A DNA stretch of 64,000 nucleotides from Brevibacillus laterosporus DSM 25. Its GTDB lineage: Bacteria; Bacillota; Bacilli; Brevibacillales; Brevibacillaceae. The notes below the pieces were generated by a model that saw only the letters and a list, made by a program, of their open reading frames with translations, searched no databases and was not told the DNA's origin. Location: the NCBI RefSeq assembly GCF_002706795.1, contig NZ_CP017705.1:886001-950000 (forward strand). The letters are read 5' to 3'. The translations under genes were made by a program, and so were the position numbers. Within the stretch, counting starts at the first letter, position 1, and every line of letters starts with the position of its first letter. Positions 7,345 through 16,494 of the stretch are shown in pieces.

Positions 7345-10300
7345 TTATTGGTCAAGTGGTGTTGCTAGCAACCGTGCCAGATTACCTACATTCGGTTCTA
7401 CTATACAACTGAAATGGTTCCCGGCGATTTCTGTTACTTCTAATTCGCCCAGACAAACGTCTCTCCAGAAATCAAGGGTCGTTTCATTGGTGCGTGGCAA
7501 AAATAGAAACGGCTCATTTGCCATCAAGAAACGGATGTCACCCATGTACGGTGGGGGCGTAAAGCGAGCGGCCTTAAAGCTTTGACGAAAGACCTTGCAC
7601 AAACCTTCCGCCATCTCAACCGGCATTTGCTCGCCAGTAGATCGGGCACTTGCTTCAACATAAGCCGTGAAGCGTTCTCTCCTGTCAAGTGCGGACAGTC
7701 GTTGAAATAGCTCACCCACCTTATCAAGCCCCTCATCGCCGCCAATGGTGCATGCCGAGCCTTGTGGAATATGATTGCCATGCCTTTCAATAAGCTGCAT
7801 GACACCCCGGGCCAAATCATTTTGATCAACTCCACCAAAACCAGCCTGTTCTAGCGTGATATTCAAATTGGGGACAAAGAGTGTTTCAATCAGCAGATCA
7901 TCATCGAATTCCGTAACAATCGGAGGAATGTCAATTAAAACTACGTCCGCAAGATGGATTCCTCGTTCAACAAGACGTCTGGCTACTTCGATTGCAATCA
8001 AACCACCTAAGGAATATCCGATAAGCTGCATCTGCGTGTGACCGCTTTGTAGCAGGCATTCCGTATAATCATCCGCAACCGCTTCAATGAGTTCGGACGG
8101 TTCAAGCGCGCAATATCGCTCTATATCCGCGATGGAAATTCCCACTACGCTCCCCAAATTCTGTGCTTTCAGTTGTTCCAGAAGCGGGCGGAAACTATCC
8201 ATTGTACCCAAGACAGCGTGGAACACAACTCTGAGTGGTCCTGTCCCCTCTCCTCCAAATGGAATAATGACAGCATTGCTTGATTCCCCTTGAATTTTGG
8301 GCCAAGAGACTTCCTGATCGTGTTTTGCTTCTGGACTGCGCGAACGTATGAATTCTGCCAGTGCAGCCACGGTCGGATAGTTCAGCATTTGTCTAAGCAA
8401 AGCATCAAAAGGGATTCCTTCCTGTGTTGGGTCCTCAGCCAGTTTGTCACGTAGCTTTCCGGCTACTTGCGCCATGATGAGTGAGTCAGCCCCGTGTTTG
8501 TAAAAGCTTTGAGATCTACCAATTCCAGGGATTCCTAATGCTTCCGCCCAAATTTGGGCAAGCTGCTCTTCCAGCATGTCCTGCCCATCCTCGTCCGTTT
8601 CTGCTGCGGTATTCTGTACGGGCGATGCGGGGCGCCATTTTGCCAACTCGCGCCGGTCAACCTTGCCATTTCCGGTCAGCGGTAGAGCATCTACTATTTG
8701 CAAATGGGAAGGAAGCATATAAGCAGGCAGATGCAAGGAAAGGAAGGTTTCCAGCTCCTCTGCTCTTACCGGCACCCTGTCCTGCTTAAAGCGCTTAGCA
8801 AATAGATGAAAGCCCAGGGAGGTGCGTTTGTCATTTTCTTCTGGTAACGATAAAACGTGTTCCTCTCCCTCTTCCTGTAACAGTTGCATCCATCCCCCGC
8901 GGTCCAGGTAGGAAGTCTCGGCTCGCAAAAGATCCCCCGGCTCCATCATCATAAACGCCTGCGAAGCCAGTATCCATAAGTGCTCCACAGTCGGTTCCGT
9001 AAATACGAGCCATCCGCCGGGGCAAATGAGTTCTTTCAGCCTATTCATACTTGCCGGAATGTCATGTGCGTTTTCCAATACTCCGGCAGCTAGTACGACA
9101 TCAAAGCTGTTAGGAGCCAATCCCTGTGCCCGATAATCCTTGTCTACATCAAAAACACCGAAGCGGATATTCGGATATTGTCCAAAACGGGATTTAGCTC
9201 CCGGAATGAAAAAGGCTGCAACATCTGTAAATACATACTCAATATCAAAGCCTTCCAACGCTTTTAACACGTTCTCTGTCGTTGCACCAGTACCCGCACC
9301 GACTTCCAAAATCCGCAAAGTCTTGCCCGACTGCTGCTGGGCAATGCGTTGCAAAAGTGTGCACATGCACTGATTGAGATAGTTGGCCATGACATGATCA
9401 ACATACAAGGAGCGAACATGGTCGAGCTTGCCCTCAGGGAATAACAGGGAAACAGCATCCTGCTGACCACTTAGTAGTTCCGGTAGCTTTTCCGCATTTT
9501 TTCGCACATAGGCGGTGAAGCCAGCTGTTTGAAGCATGTTCGTCCACGCTGCCTCTGCCTGTGCCCAATATTCGTCTACCGTCTTATCGTCTTGTAGTAT
9601 CGAGCAACTGAACTGTTTTGCAGGGTGCTCATGTAGCATGCCAGCTTCCGTCAGCTTTGCGACCCAACGTCGAACCAACCAGTGATAGTTGGAAAGAATT
9701 TTATCGGATTGGAGTATGTCTTCCATAGTATATTTTTCACTATTGGTAAAGAAGTCTAGCTTTTGTAGTGCATATAACATGGAGTGGAGCACTGCTTGAT
9801 CAAGGTCTGCCATTGCTGACTCGATTTCCGCTCTACTCAGTCGATCTGCTACAGCGCTGGCTTGCTCGCCGATCCCATTTACCAGCATCGTAAATTCCGC
9901 TTTTTCTCCTTCAGGGTTCCGATCTTTTTGGCGGTCGGTTTCCACAACGCCCAACAGGATGTGTTCATCGCTCGTACCATCCAGCACAACACCAGCTGCG
10001 GCGACGGCAGGATGCTTAAACAAGGCCGACTCGATTTCACCTAGTTCGATTCGATGTCCTCTGATTTTGACTTGGTTATCTTCACGACCAAGAAACTCGA
10101 TTTCACCACCAGGGGTGTAACGGCCTAAATCTCCTGTGCGATAAAGCCGCTCTCCATCCGCATGGTGCAGCAAAAATCGCTCCTGAGTGAGTGCCTGATC
10201 CCCCACATAGCCCTCGGCCAAGCCATGTCCAGTAATATACAGCTCTCCGGTTACCCACACAGGGCAATCACGCATCTGCGAATCCAGAACACGGAATCCC

Positions 10301-12858
10301 TGATTTGCGAGCGGCAGACCGTAAGGAATACTGTGCCAGTCCGCCTCAAGACCTTTGTATATATGATAAATCGACCAGATGGAGGCTTCAGTGGCACCGC
10401 CCAGACTGACAATCTGTACAGAAGGCAGGCGCTTTTGCATCATGTCTGGCAGTGTCAGAGGAATCCAATCTCCGGAAAGCAAGGACAGACGCAATTTTGG
10501 TACATTTATACTCGGCTCGGAATCTAAATAAGTGACCAGCATTTGCATCAAGGCCGGTACCGAATTCCACACGGTAATCCCATGCTCAACCATTAACTGA
10601 GCCCAATGAGATGGGTCGGTCTGTCGATCGGCACTCGGATAAACCAATGCGCCACCAACGGACAGAGGACCAAAGATATCATAGACGGACAGATCAAAAC
10701 TCAGTTGGGCAAGCCCCAGCACCCGGTCTTCTCTGTTGACGATAAAGCGGCGATTCATGTCCACAATGGTGTTGGCTGCTGCGCGGTGGCTGATGACGAC
10801 TCCCTTCGGCTGCCCTGTGGAACCAGAGGTGTAAATGATATAAGCAGGTAAGTCCGGATTTCCCGCAGACAGGATCAACTTATCCTGATGTGGCTCTACT
10901 TTATCCACTTCAATTGTTTGTACGTTGTTTGCCCATTTGAGTTGTATGGTCGACACCGTCAAGACAAAGCGGACGTTCGCTTGCTCCAGCATAGCCTGAC
11001 GACGCAATTCTGGCTGCTTCTTGTCAAGTGGAACGTAAACGGCTCCAGCAAACAAAGCACCCAACACCGCTGTAACTTGATGTGCGCATTTGTCCATCAC
11101 GATAGCAACGCGGTCTTGATCCTCGCAGCCGAGCTCTTTTAGTTTGTTAGCCACAGCTGCAGCACGTTTCACCAGCTCCCCGTATGAAACCTGCCCTTCG
11201 CTGTCAAACACGGCAGGGCGGTCTGGAGCCGCCATTGCTTGCTTCAGTACCTGCTGGTGCAAGCAATGATCCGGCAAAGTAGCCGCTGTCTCGTTGATAC
11301 CATGCCGCTCTGCAATCTGCCAGGCAGGCAAAGCAATCACATCCCCTGCCTCCCAGACTTGCTCGGTTCTAGCCAATGCCTGGAGCAATTCTGCAAAGGC
11401 ATCAAACATGTCGTCAATCATTTGATCAGGGAAAACGCCCTCTCGCACATCCCAGTTAACCTGTAGCCCGGCTGAACTGTCCATGGCCTGACAATCAATG
11501 AAAACCTGTGGTGTCTGGCTGATGCCGTACCCGGCGATTTCACCTGTCAACTGACTACCCTCCGCCGGTTCAACTAGTCCGATCGCACTGGTAAACACTA
11601 CAGGCATCAAAGCGGCTTCACGCCCTCGTCTGCGGGCCACCTCCCGCATAACCTCTACTCCAGAAAACAAGCGATGATCCAAATCTTCAAATAACTGTTT
11701 TTGAATGGTACGTGCCCGTTCTTGGAAGGAACGCTCCGCATCCCAGTCTACCGCAAGCAAATTGACCGATGTAAAATCGCCGACAATGTCATGGACCTGT
11801 TCATGTAATGGCTGCCGGTTCAATAACGTCAGATTTAGACAAAACGCCCTGCTTCGACTCCATCGCTCAATCACAGCGGCATAGGCAGTCATTACAGCAG
11901 TTGTTGGCGTCAATCCCCGTTTTTGGGCACGTTGCTTGAACGAATCCCATGCGGTTTTATCCAGCCGGATAAAGCGACGACGGAAGCGTGCCTCACCTGA
12001 TTTGGCTTGCTGTCTGGCTAAAGGCAGATCTGGAGCCGCAGGCAAAATATCCATTCGTTGTTGCCAATACTCTTTATCTCTGAAATACGTCGTAGTTTCC
12101 TTTAAGCTGCGTTCGGCGAGCAGATAATCGCGGAACGTAAGGGACAGTTCGGGCAACGTCTGTCCTGACTCCTTGTAGAGCGTCTCAAATTCAGACAAGA
12201 GTAGCCAGATACTCGCCCAATCCGCGATAAGAAATTCCATGGATACATGGAGCACAGAACGGTCATTCATTTTAGTCAAGCCAATATCAAACAAGGGCCA
12301 ACGAGCTGTATCGTAAATACGATGCCCCATTTTTTCACGAATTTCCCCAAGTCTGGCTTCTGCCTCCTGCTTATGTAAGCCGCTTGTGTCTGTATAAGTC
12401 ACTTCCAAGTGCGGCACGTTCGCCATCACGCACTGCTCTCCATTCTGATCAATCGTTGACCGTAGCATATCATGGCGAGCTATGAGCAGGTTCCAAGCCA
12501 CTTGTGTTCGCTTATGATCGAGCTTGGGATAGTCTAATTCCAGGTAGATGTGGCACGCCACACCTCCATAGCCAAACAAGTCATGCCGCCCCAGCAAGTA
12601 AGCTGACTGCACATCTGTCAGCGGAAAAGGTTCAAACCGGGCTTTTGGATCAGGTATGACCGTCACCGATCGGGTTTCGGCACTCAATAGAGCCAAAATT
12701 TCCACTTTATGCTCTTTTAGCGCTTGTAAATCACCAGCTGCAAGCGTTCCTTTGGGTGCCCTGTAGCGCAGACTCCCATTTTCTTGCCATAGAAAAATTC
12801 CTTCATTTCGAAGACGCGTCAGCAACCGGGCACAATTCGTCTTGATGTTTTGGGGCAT
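7345..12858 (-). CDS. NRPS: docking-Cy-A(Cys)-MT-PCP-TE, final module of siderophore assembly
   Basis: 1837 residues. Order: a TubC-like docking domain (about 1-55), a cyclization domain (about 75-500) whose core reads EFLIADWAS, an adenylation domain with FDLSVYDIFG, WNSVPALMQM and GGATEASIWS (the set seen in cysteine-activating domains), an embedded SAM methyltransferase with intact EVGAGTGATT (about 1150-1380), the A-domain tail NGKVDRREL, a carrier protein with the phosphopantetheine serine in GADSL, and a thioesterase with GYSLGG and a late GNHFS histidine. It should add a third cysteine, cyclize it, C-methylate it as PchF and HMWP1 do, and release the product. Oddities: the first core residue of Cy is Glu rather than Asp, and the carrier motif has HGADSL instead of GGDSL. 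It is the last gene of the operon. Confidence 0.9.
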   Translation of the reverse strand: MPQNIKTNCARLLTRLRNEGIFLWQENGSLRYRAPKGTLAAGDLQALKEHKVEILALLSAETRSVTVIPDPKARFEPFPLTDVQSAYLLGRHDLFGYGGVACHIYLELDYPKLDHKRTQVAWNLLIARHDMLRSTIDQNGEQCVMANVPHLEVTYTDTSGLHKQEAEARLGEIREKMGHRIYDTARWPLFDIGLTKMNDRSVLHVSMEFLIADWASIWLLLSEFETLYKESGQTLPELSLTFRDYLLAERSLKETTTYFRDKEYWQQRMDILPAAPDLPLARQQAKSGEARFRRRFIRLDKTAWDSFKQRAQKRGLTPTTAVMTAYAAVIERWSRSRAFCLNLTLLNRQPLHEQVHDIVGDFTSVNLLAVDWDAERSFQERARTIQKQLFEDLDHRLFSGVEVMREVARRRGREAALMPVVFTSAIGLVEPAEGSQLTGEIAGYGISQTPQVFIDCQAMDSSAGLQVNWDVREGVFPDQMIDDMFDAFAELLQALARTEQVWEAGDVIALPAWQIAERHGINETAATLPDHCLHQQVLKQAMAAPDRPAVFDSEGQVSYGELVKRAAAVANKLKELGCEDQDRVAIVMDKCAHQVTAVLGALFAGAVYVPLDKKQPELRRQAMLEQANVRFVLTVSTIQLKWANNVQTIEVDKVEPHQDKLILSAGNPDLPAYIIYTSGSTGQPKGVVISHRAAANTIVDMNRRFIVNREDRVLGLAQLSFDLSVYDIFGPLSVGGALVYPSADRQTDPSHWAQLMVEHGITVWNSVPALMQMLVTYLDSEPSINVPKLRLSLLSGDWIPLTLPDMMQKRLPSVQIVSLGGATEASIWSIYHIYKGLEADWHSIPYGLPLANQGFRVLDSQMRDCPVWVTGELYITGHGLAEGYVGDQALTQERFLLHHADGERLYRTGDLGRYTPGGEIEFLGREDNQVKIRGHRIELGEIESALFKHPAVAAAGVVLDGTSDEHILLGVVETDRQKDRNPEGEKAEFTMLVNGIGEQASAVADRLSRAEIESAMADLDQAVLHSMLYALQKLDFFTNSEKYTMEDILQSDKILSNYHWLVRRWVAKLTEAGMLHEHPAKQFSCSILQDDKTVDEYWAQAEAAWTNMLQTAGFTAYVRKNAEKLPELLSGQQDAVSLLFPEGKLDHVRSLYVDHVMANYLNQCMCTLLQRIAQQQSGKTLRILEVGAGTGATTENVLKALEGFDIEYVFTDVAAFFIPGAKSRFGQYPNIRFGVFDVDKDYRAQGLAPNSFDVVLAAGVLENAHDIPASMNRLKELICPGGWLVFTEPTVEHLWILASQAFMMMEPGDLLRAETSYLDRGGWMQLLQEEGEEHVLSLPEENDKRTSLGFHLFAKRFKQDRVPVRAEELETFLSLHLPAYMLPSHLQIVDALPLTGNGKVDRRELAKWRPASPVQNTAAETDEDGQDMLEEQLAQIWAEALGIPGIGRSQSFYKHGADSLIMAQVAGKLRDKLAEDPTQEGIPFDALLRQMLNYPTVAALAEFIRSRSPEAKHDQEVSWPKIQGESSNAVIIPFGGEGTGPLRVVFHAVLGTMDSFRPLLEQLKAQNLGSVVGISIADIERYCALEPSELIEAVADDYTECLLQSGHTQMQLIGYSLGGLIAIEVARRLVERGIHLADVVLIDIPPIVTEFDDDLLIETLFVPNLNITLEQAGFGGVDQNDLARGVMQLIERHGNHIPQGSACTIGGDEGLDKVGELFQRLSALDRRERFTAYVEASARSTGEQMPVEMAEGLCKVFRQSFKAARFTPPPYMGDIRFLMANEPFLFLPRTNETTLDFWRDVCLGELEVTEIAGNHFSCIVEPNVGNLARLLATPLDQ

Positions 12859-12924
12859 ATGTACACACTCCTATTTTTTTGAGCTTGGCCATTTCGTTAC
12901 GGATTGATTTCGCTACTGCACATG

Positions 12925-15240
12925 CTACTGCACGTCAGCATCCGCTTCCTTCCTTACAACAAACAATTTTTGTCCAAGAGGAGCGAGCGGGTGCTCTTCA
13001 TTTGGTAGTACTACAAACTCCTTGGCGCCTGCACGCTGTATTACATCAGTCCACTGCTGGACAGACATGAAGGTAGATTGCGTATTTTTTCGATCGTCCT
13101 CGGGAGGAGTCATCATGAAGGCCTGTGAAATGAGCATTTCCACAAATTCCCTAGTAGGCTCCGTGATGACCAACCATCCCCCCGGAGCAAGGCTTTGCAT
13201 GAGATTGTGCATAACCTGATCCGTGTCGCGAGCATTGTTAAGCATGCCTGCCGCAATCACGATATCGACGCTTCCGGGTGTCAATCCCTGCGTAAACAGA
13301 TCTTTGTCAATATCGACAGTCTGGAAACGCATCCAAGGGTAATCTTTGAAGCGTTCGCGAGCTGTTGATAGGAAAAAGTGAGACACATCTGTGTACAGAT
13401 ACTCCAGATTCAACTGCTTAGAAACAGATGCTTTCAGTCTCTCCACAACCACATCGGTAGTTGCTCCTGTCCCTGCGCCTACCTCCAGAATGCGGAGGGA
13501 CGCTTTCGAGGTAGCCGACAAAGAAGAGGAGGTAGCTTGTTTTATAGCAGCGATCCGCATCACCGCTTCCGCTACCGACTTGTTCAAATACCGCGCCATA
13601 AGCGTATCCCGATACAGAGCATTAGCAACATTCATGCGGCCCTCGGGAAATAATAGCAGTGCGGCCTGCTGGCTATCATTTATCAGTTCCGGAAGCTTGT
13701 CTGCATTAGCCATGAGATAGTCGATGACAATCGGAGAGCCTAGTTTCCCGTTCCATGCTTTCTTAACTGAATCCCAACGACGCTGTACCTCGTCTGCTGT
13801 CATCCGAATCGCACATTGATACTCCCTACCGGACTGTGCTAGATAACCTCGCTCCGTCAATATCTGTAGCCAGCGCATAATGACAGGCTGATGACGTGGC
13901 GCTACCTTCACAGCAGAGAAAATATCGTCCTCACTGTATCCATGTTCCGTTGTTGTCAGCGCTCCTAGTGATTGCAAAGCAAACAGCATGGAAGACAAAG
14001 CTGCTTCATCCAATCGCTCGACGCACATTCTCACCAACCCGGCATCAATCCCTCTCAGTTCTCCCTCGGCATATGCTGTGCAAGCAAATACATTGTTTTT
14101 CACCTCAGGATCGGTTGCCGAATCAGTATGATCGCATAAATCTTCCGTTATGCTCAGGGCCGCTTTTTGTAAAGACTCTATTGATAACGGTTGATGACTG
14201 CTGTTGGAGCGCAACACCGGATATCCCAATGCCTGGGTCCAATCTTGCCACTGACGAGAGCACAAAAGCTCCTGCTGCGCTTGCGTATCCATAGCGGCTT
14301 TGTTGACTTGTCCCAAAATCATGTCTCGCATTGCTACCAAATCCTTACCGATTGCCCGCGGCCATTGTGTCATGAGAATATCCTTATAGCTGGTAGGCTC
14401 TGCTGGCCCCAGTATTTGCGTGCTATTCTCAAGCATGTGTGCTGGCGGTGCCTCTGCCAGCTCACCATGAATATTCGAAAGATCTGGAACATGCAAACGT
14501 GGCTGCCACATAACAGGACCATGCGTATCTGTGAGTGACAAGCTACCGCCTGCCACACCAATCGTCACTCGGTGCAGTAAATGAAGATGGTTGTCTGGAT
14601 CGTTCGGGTCGACCTCATTATGGGCCCGCAACGTAATCGGAATTTTTCCAAGTAGGCCGGTTATTACTTGAAACGGCCCCTCATCCTTGAGAACATGACT
14701 GATTTTCCATGGACGAATACTCGGCAATGCTTCTTGCAATATATGCATGAGCGGGAAAGAAACCTGAGTGGCACACACAGCATCAATGTAGAGCGCTGGT
14801 TGTTGTTCCAGCATTGTGCGGGCGCACGCAACAAAACGACGCACAGCAGGCAGATGCACGTAGAGATCACCTGTCTTGAAATGTACCCCCTGTTGCCGTG
14901 CCAGCTTCAGGCAAAGAGCCAGATCTTTGTGATGAATCGGCTGCTCAGAAATGACATGAATGTTGCGGGCAAGCAGTTTAAGCGACATCTCGGTGCCATT
15001 GCCGCCCATGACTGTGGAGCGTAATACGACGCAAGCAAGGTCAATGTCGGCAGGAAGTTGCTCAACATCTGTGTACAACGGAATTCCGTAACGTTCTGCG
15101 CAATTTTGGGAGCGCTCACTGCCCTTTGCCAATAAACCTACCAATTCAAACTGTTCCGGCAATGCCTTTACAGCCTCAAGGTAGAACTGTCCAAATCGGG
15201 AACCACATACCACGGTACGCAACCTACGATTCTCTGTCAT
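12925..15240 (-). CDS. Thiazolinyl imide reductase fused to a C-terminal NRPS-type methyltransferase
   Basis: 771 residues; ATG preceded by GAGGTGG. Residues about 1-370 resemble the PchG/YbtU (Irp3) thiazolinyl imide reductases: an N-terminal nucleotide-binding start with VVCGSRFGQFYLEAV and a conserved VISEQPIHH segment. These NADPH enzymes reduce a carrier-bound thiazoline to a thiazolidine. Residues about 400-771 are a methyltransferase of the type normally buried inside A domains of these synthetases, with the same winged-helix lead-in and an intact SAM motif EVGAGTGATT. PchG and YbtU are single-domain proteins of roughly 350-370 residues, so the C-terminal extension is unusual. The gene starts 9 bases after the neighbouring reductase gene stops, within the NRPS operon. 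Confidence 0.85.
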   Translation of the reverse strand: MTENRRLRTVVCGSRFGQFYLEAVKALPEQFELVGLLAKGSERSQNCAERYGIPLYTDVEQLPADIDLACVVLRSTVMGGNGTEMSLKLLARNIHVISEQPIHHKDLALCLKLARQQGVHFKTGDLYVHLPAVRRFVACARTMLEQQPALYIDAVCATQVSFPLMHILQEALPSIRPWKISHVLKDEGPFQVITGLLGKIPITLRAHNEVDPNDPDNHLHLLHRVTIGVAGGSLSLTDTHGPVMWQPRLHVPDLSNIHGELAEAPPAHMLENSTQILGPAEPTSYKDILMTQWPRAIGKDLVAMRDMILGQVNKAAMDTQAQQELLCSRQWQDWTQALGYPVLRSNSSHQPLSIESLQKAALSITEDLCDHTDSATDPEVKNNVFACTAYAEGELRGIDAGLVRMCVERLDEAALSSMLFALQSLGALTTTEHGYSEDDIFSAVKVAPRHQPVIMRWLQILTERGYLAQSGREYQCAIRMTADEVQRRWDSVKKAWNGKLGSPIVIDYLMANADKLPELINDSQQAALLLFPEGRMNVANALYRDTLMARYLNKSVAEAVMRIAAIKQATSSSLSATSKASLRILEVGAGTGATTDVVVERLKASVSKQLNLEYLYTDVSHFFLSTARERFKDYPWMRFQTVDIDKDLFTQGLTPGSVDIVIAAGMLNNARDTDQVMHNLMQSLAPGGWLVITEPTREFVEMLISQAFMMTPPEDDRKNTQSTFMSVQQWTDVIQRAGAKEFVVLPNEEHPLAPLGQKLFVVRKEADADVQ

Positions 15241-15249
15241 ATGCCACCT

Positions 15250-16365
15250 CTATTTTATTTCGATTAATGAATGCGTAAGGTCAATCGTCTGCTCACGTAA
15301 AGCACCGATCAATCTAGTCGCGGATACGCCTTCTGACACAAAGAAGCAACCTGATTCCTTACTTCTGTCCTCCGCGATCAAGCGAGCTACCGTTCCGGCA
15401 ATGATGCCCGATAACCGATTCCAGTCCCCCCGATACAGGAGAGTTGATACCAACCGCATTTTTTTGCCGTTTCGGTTTCCGGTGGCAATCAGATGGAACA
15501 TGGTGAAATCCTCCACACCCTGCTTCTTTGCACTGAACTGCTCAACCAGCAGTTTAGCTGACGCCTTTTTTTCTTCTTCGGTTTTGTATTGCTGCAAAGC
15601 CTTGATCATCACAAATTGATTCAAAACAGAATTGTTTTGATAACTGTTGTAAAAGTAAGCAGATGATATTTTCTTTTGTTTTGCCATTTGGCTGAATTCC
15701 TGGGTTAAGACCGGATAAGTGTCACGTTTGCCTGCCGGGAGTGGCAGTTCATAATTCCGATGAAACGAACCGTCTATTTTTTTTGCTTCACCTTGCTTGC
15801 AATAGGTCATTCCCAAACCGGTATCTTCCTCAATGCTACACACAATATCGTAGGCTGCATTTAAGGAAAAATCGCCCTGACCTGCAAAAAACAATTCAAG
15901 AAAATCGATCTCTTCCAACTCGTTTTCAGCGATGTAAGCCGGGAAGATTTCCGATAACCCGGGGTAAACCCCTGCAGAGATAAGAAACAGCAGTCCTTTC
16001 TCTTTGATCTCGTGCTGTCTCTTTAGCAATTGGCGGTAAAGATGCTCATCTCCAGAAACATCTACATAATGGACTGCATGTTCGATGCATGCAGAAGCTA
16101 CGGTATCGACAATTTGTTTGGAAGGCCCAGCACAATTGATGACAATGTCGCATGGGCTACAAAAGCGATGAAGCTGCTCCTCGTTGTAAACATCCACTTG
16201 GAGGCATTCGATCCTGGCTTCCATCTCTTTAAAAGACTCGCAAAGATTATCTGGATTTCTGCCCCCTAGCACAACATGATGGTTCGTAAAAGCAAGAATG
16301 GTCTGAACGGCTTCTCTGCCTACGATTCCACTAGCTCCCAGGATACCAATCGTTTTTTTATCCAA
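15250..16365 (-). CDS. Saccharopine-dehydrogenase-like NAD(P)-dependent reductase
   Basis: 371 residues from a TTG at 16365 with GGGGGAG upstream. It opens with a Rossmann motif, TIGILGASGIVGREAV, and continues with VINCAGPS and VHYVDVSGDEHLYRQ, the pattern of saccharopine-dehydrogenase-type proteins. No carrier or membrane segment is present. Its position between the two NRPS genes implies a tailoring reduction of the siderophore, possibly a second thiazoline reduction, since the next gene encodes a PchG-type reductase. A short frame of 33 codons (start near 16465) ends across its TTG start, which might couple translation to the upstream NRPS. The exact reaction is not readable from the sequence. 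Confidence 0.75.
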   Translation of the reverse strand: MDKKTIGILGASGIVGREAVQTILAFTNHHVVLGGRNPDNLCESFKEMEARIECLQVDVYNEEQLHRFCSPCDIVINCAGPSKQIVDTVASACIEHAVHYVDVSGDEHLYRQLLKRQHEIKEKGLLFLISAGVYPGLSEIFPAYIAENELEEIDFLELFFAGQGDFSLNAAYDIVCSIEEDTGLGMTYCKQGEAKKIDGSFHRNYELPLPAGKRDTYPVLTQEFSQMAKQKKISSAYFYNSYQNNSVLNQFVMIKALQQYKTEEEKKASAKLLVEQFSAKKQGVEDFTMFHLIATGNRNGKKMRLVSTLLYRGDWNRLSGIIAGTVARLIAEDRSKESGCFFVSEGVSATRLIGALREQTIDLTHSLIEIK

Positions 16366-16494
16366 TGTTCTCTCCCCCTTCTAAGCCTGTTTCCTGCGCC
16401 AGCTTCCAAAGAGAAGACAAGGCTGACGTTTGCCATAAAGTCGCGATTCCCTTGTTCATTCTCCTTGAAGACAACGCAGTTCCGTTCTAGTTAA

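Noticed and set aside
14668-15024. Plus-strand frame of 118 codons and other long frames opposite the NRPS genes
   Set aside because: Antisense shadows of GC-richer coding DNA without ribosome sites or family motifs.
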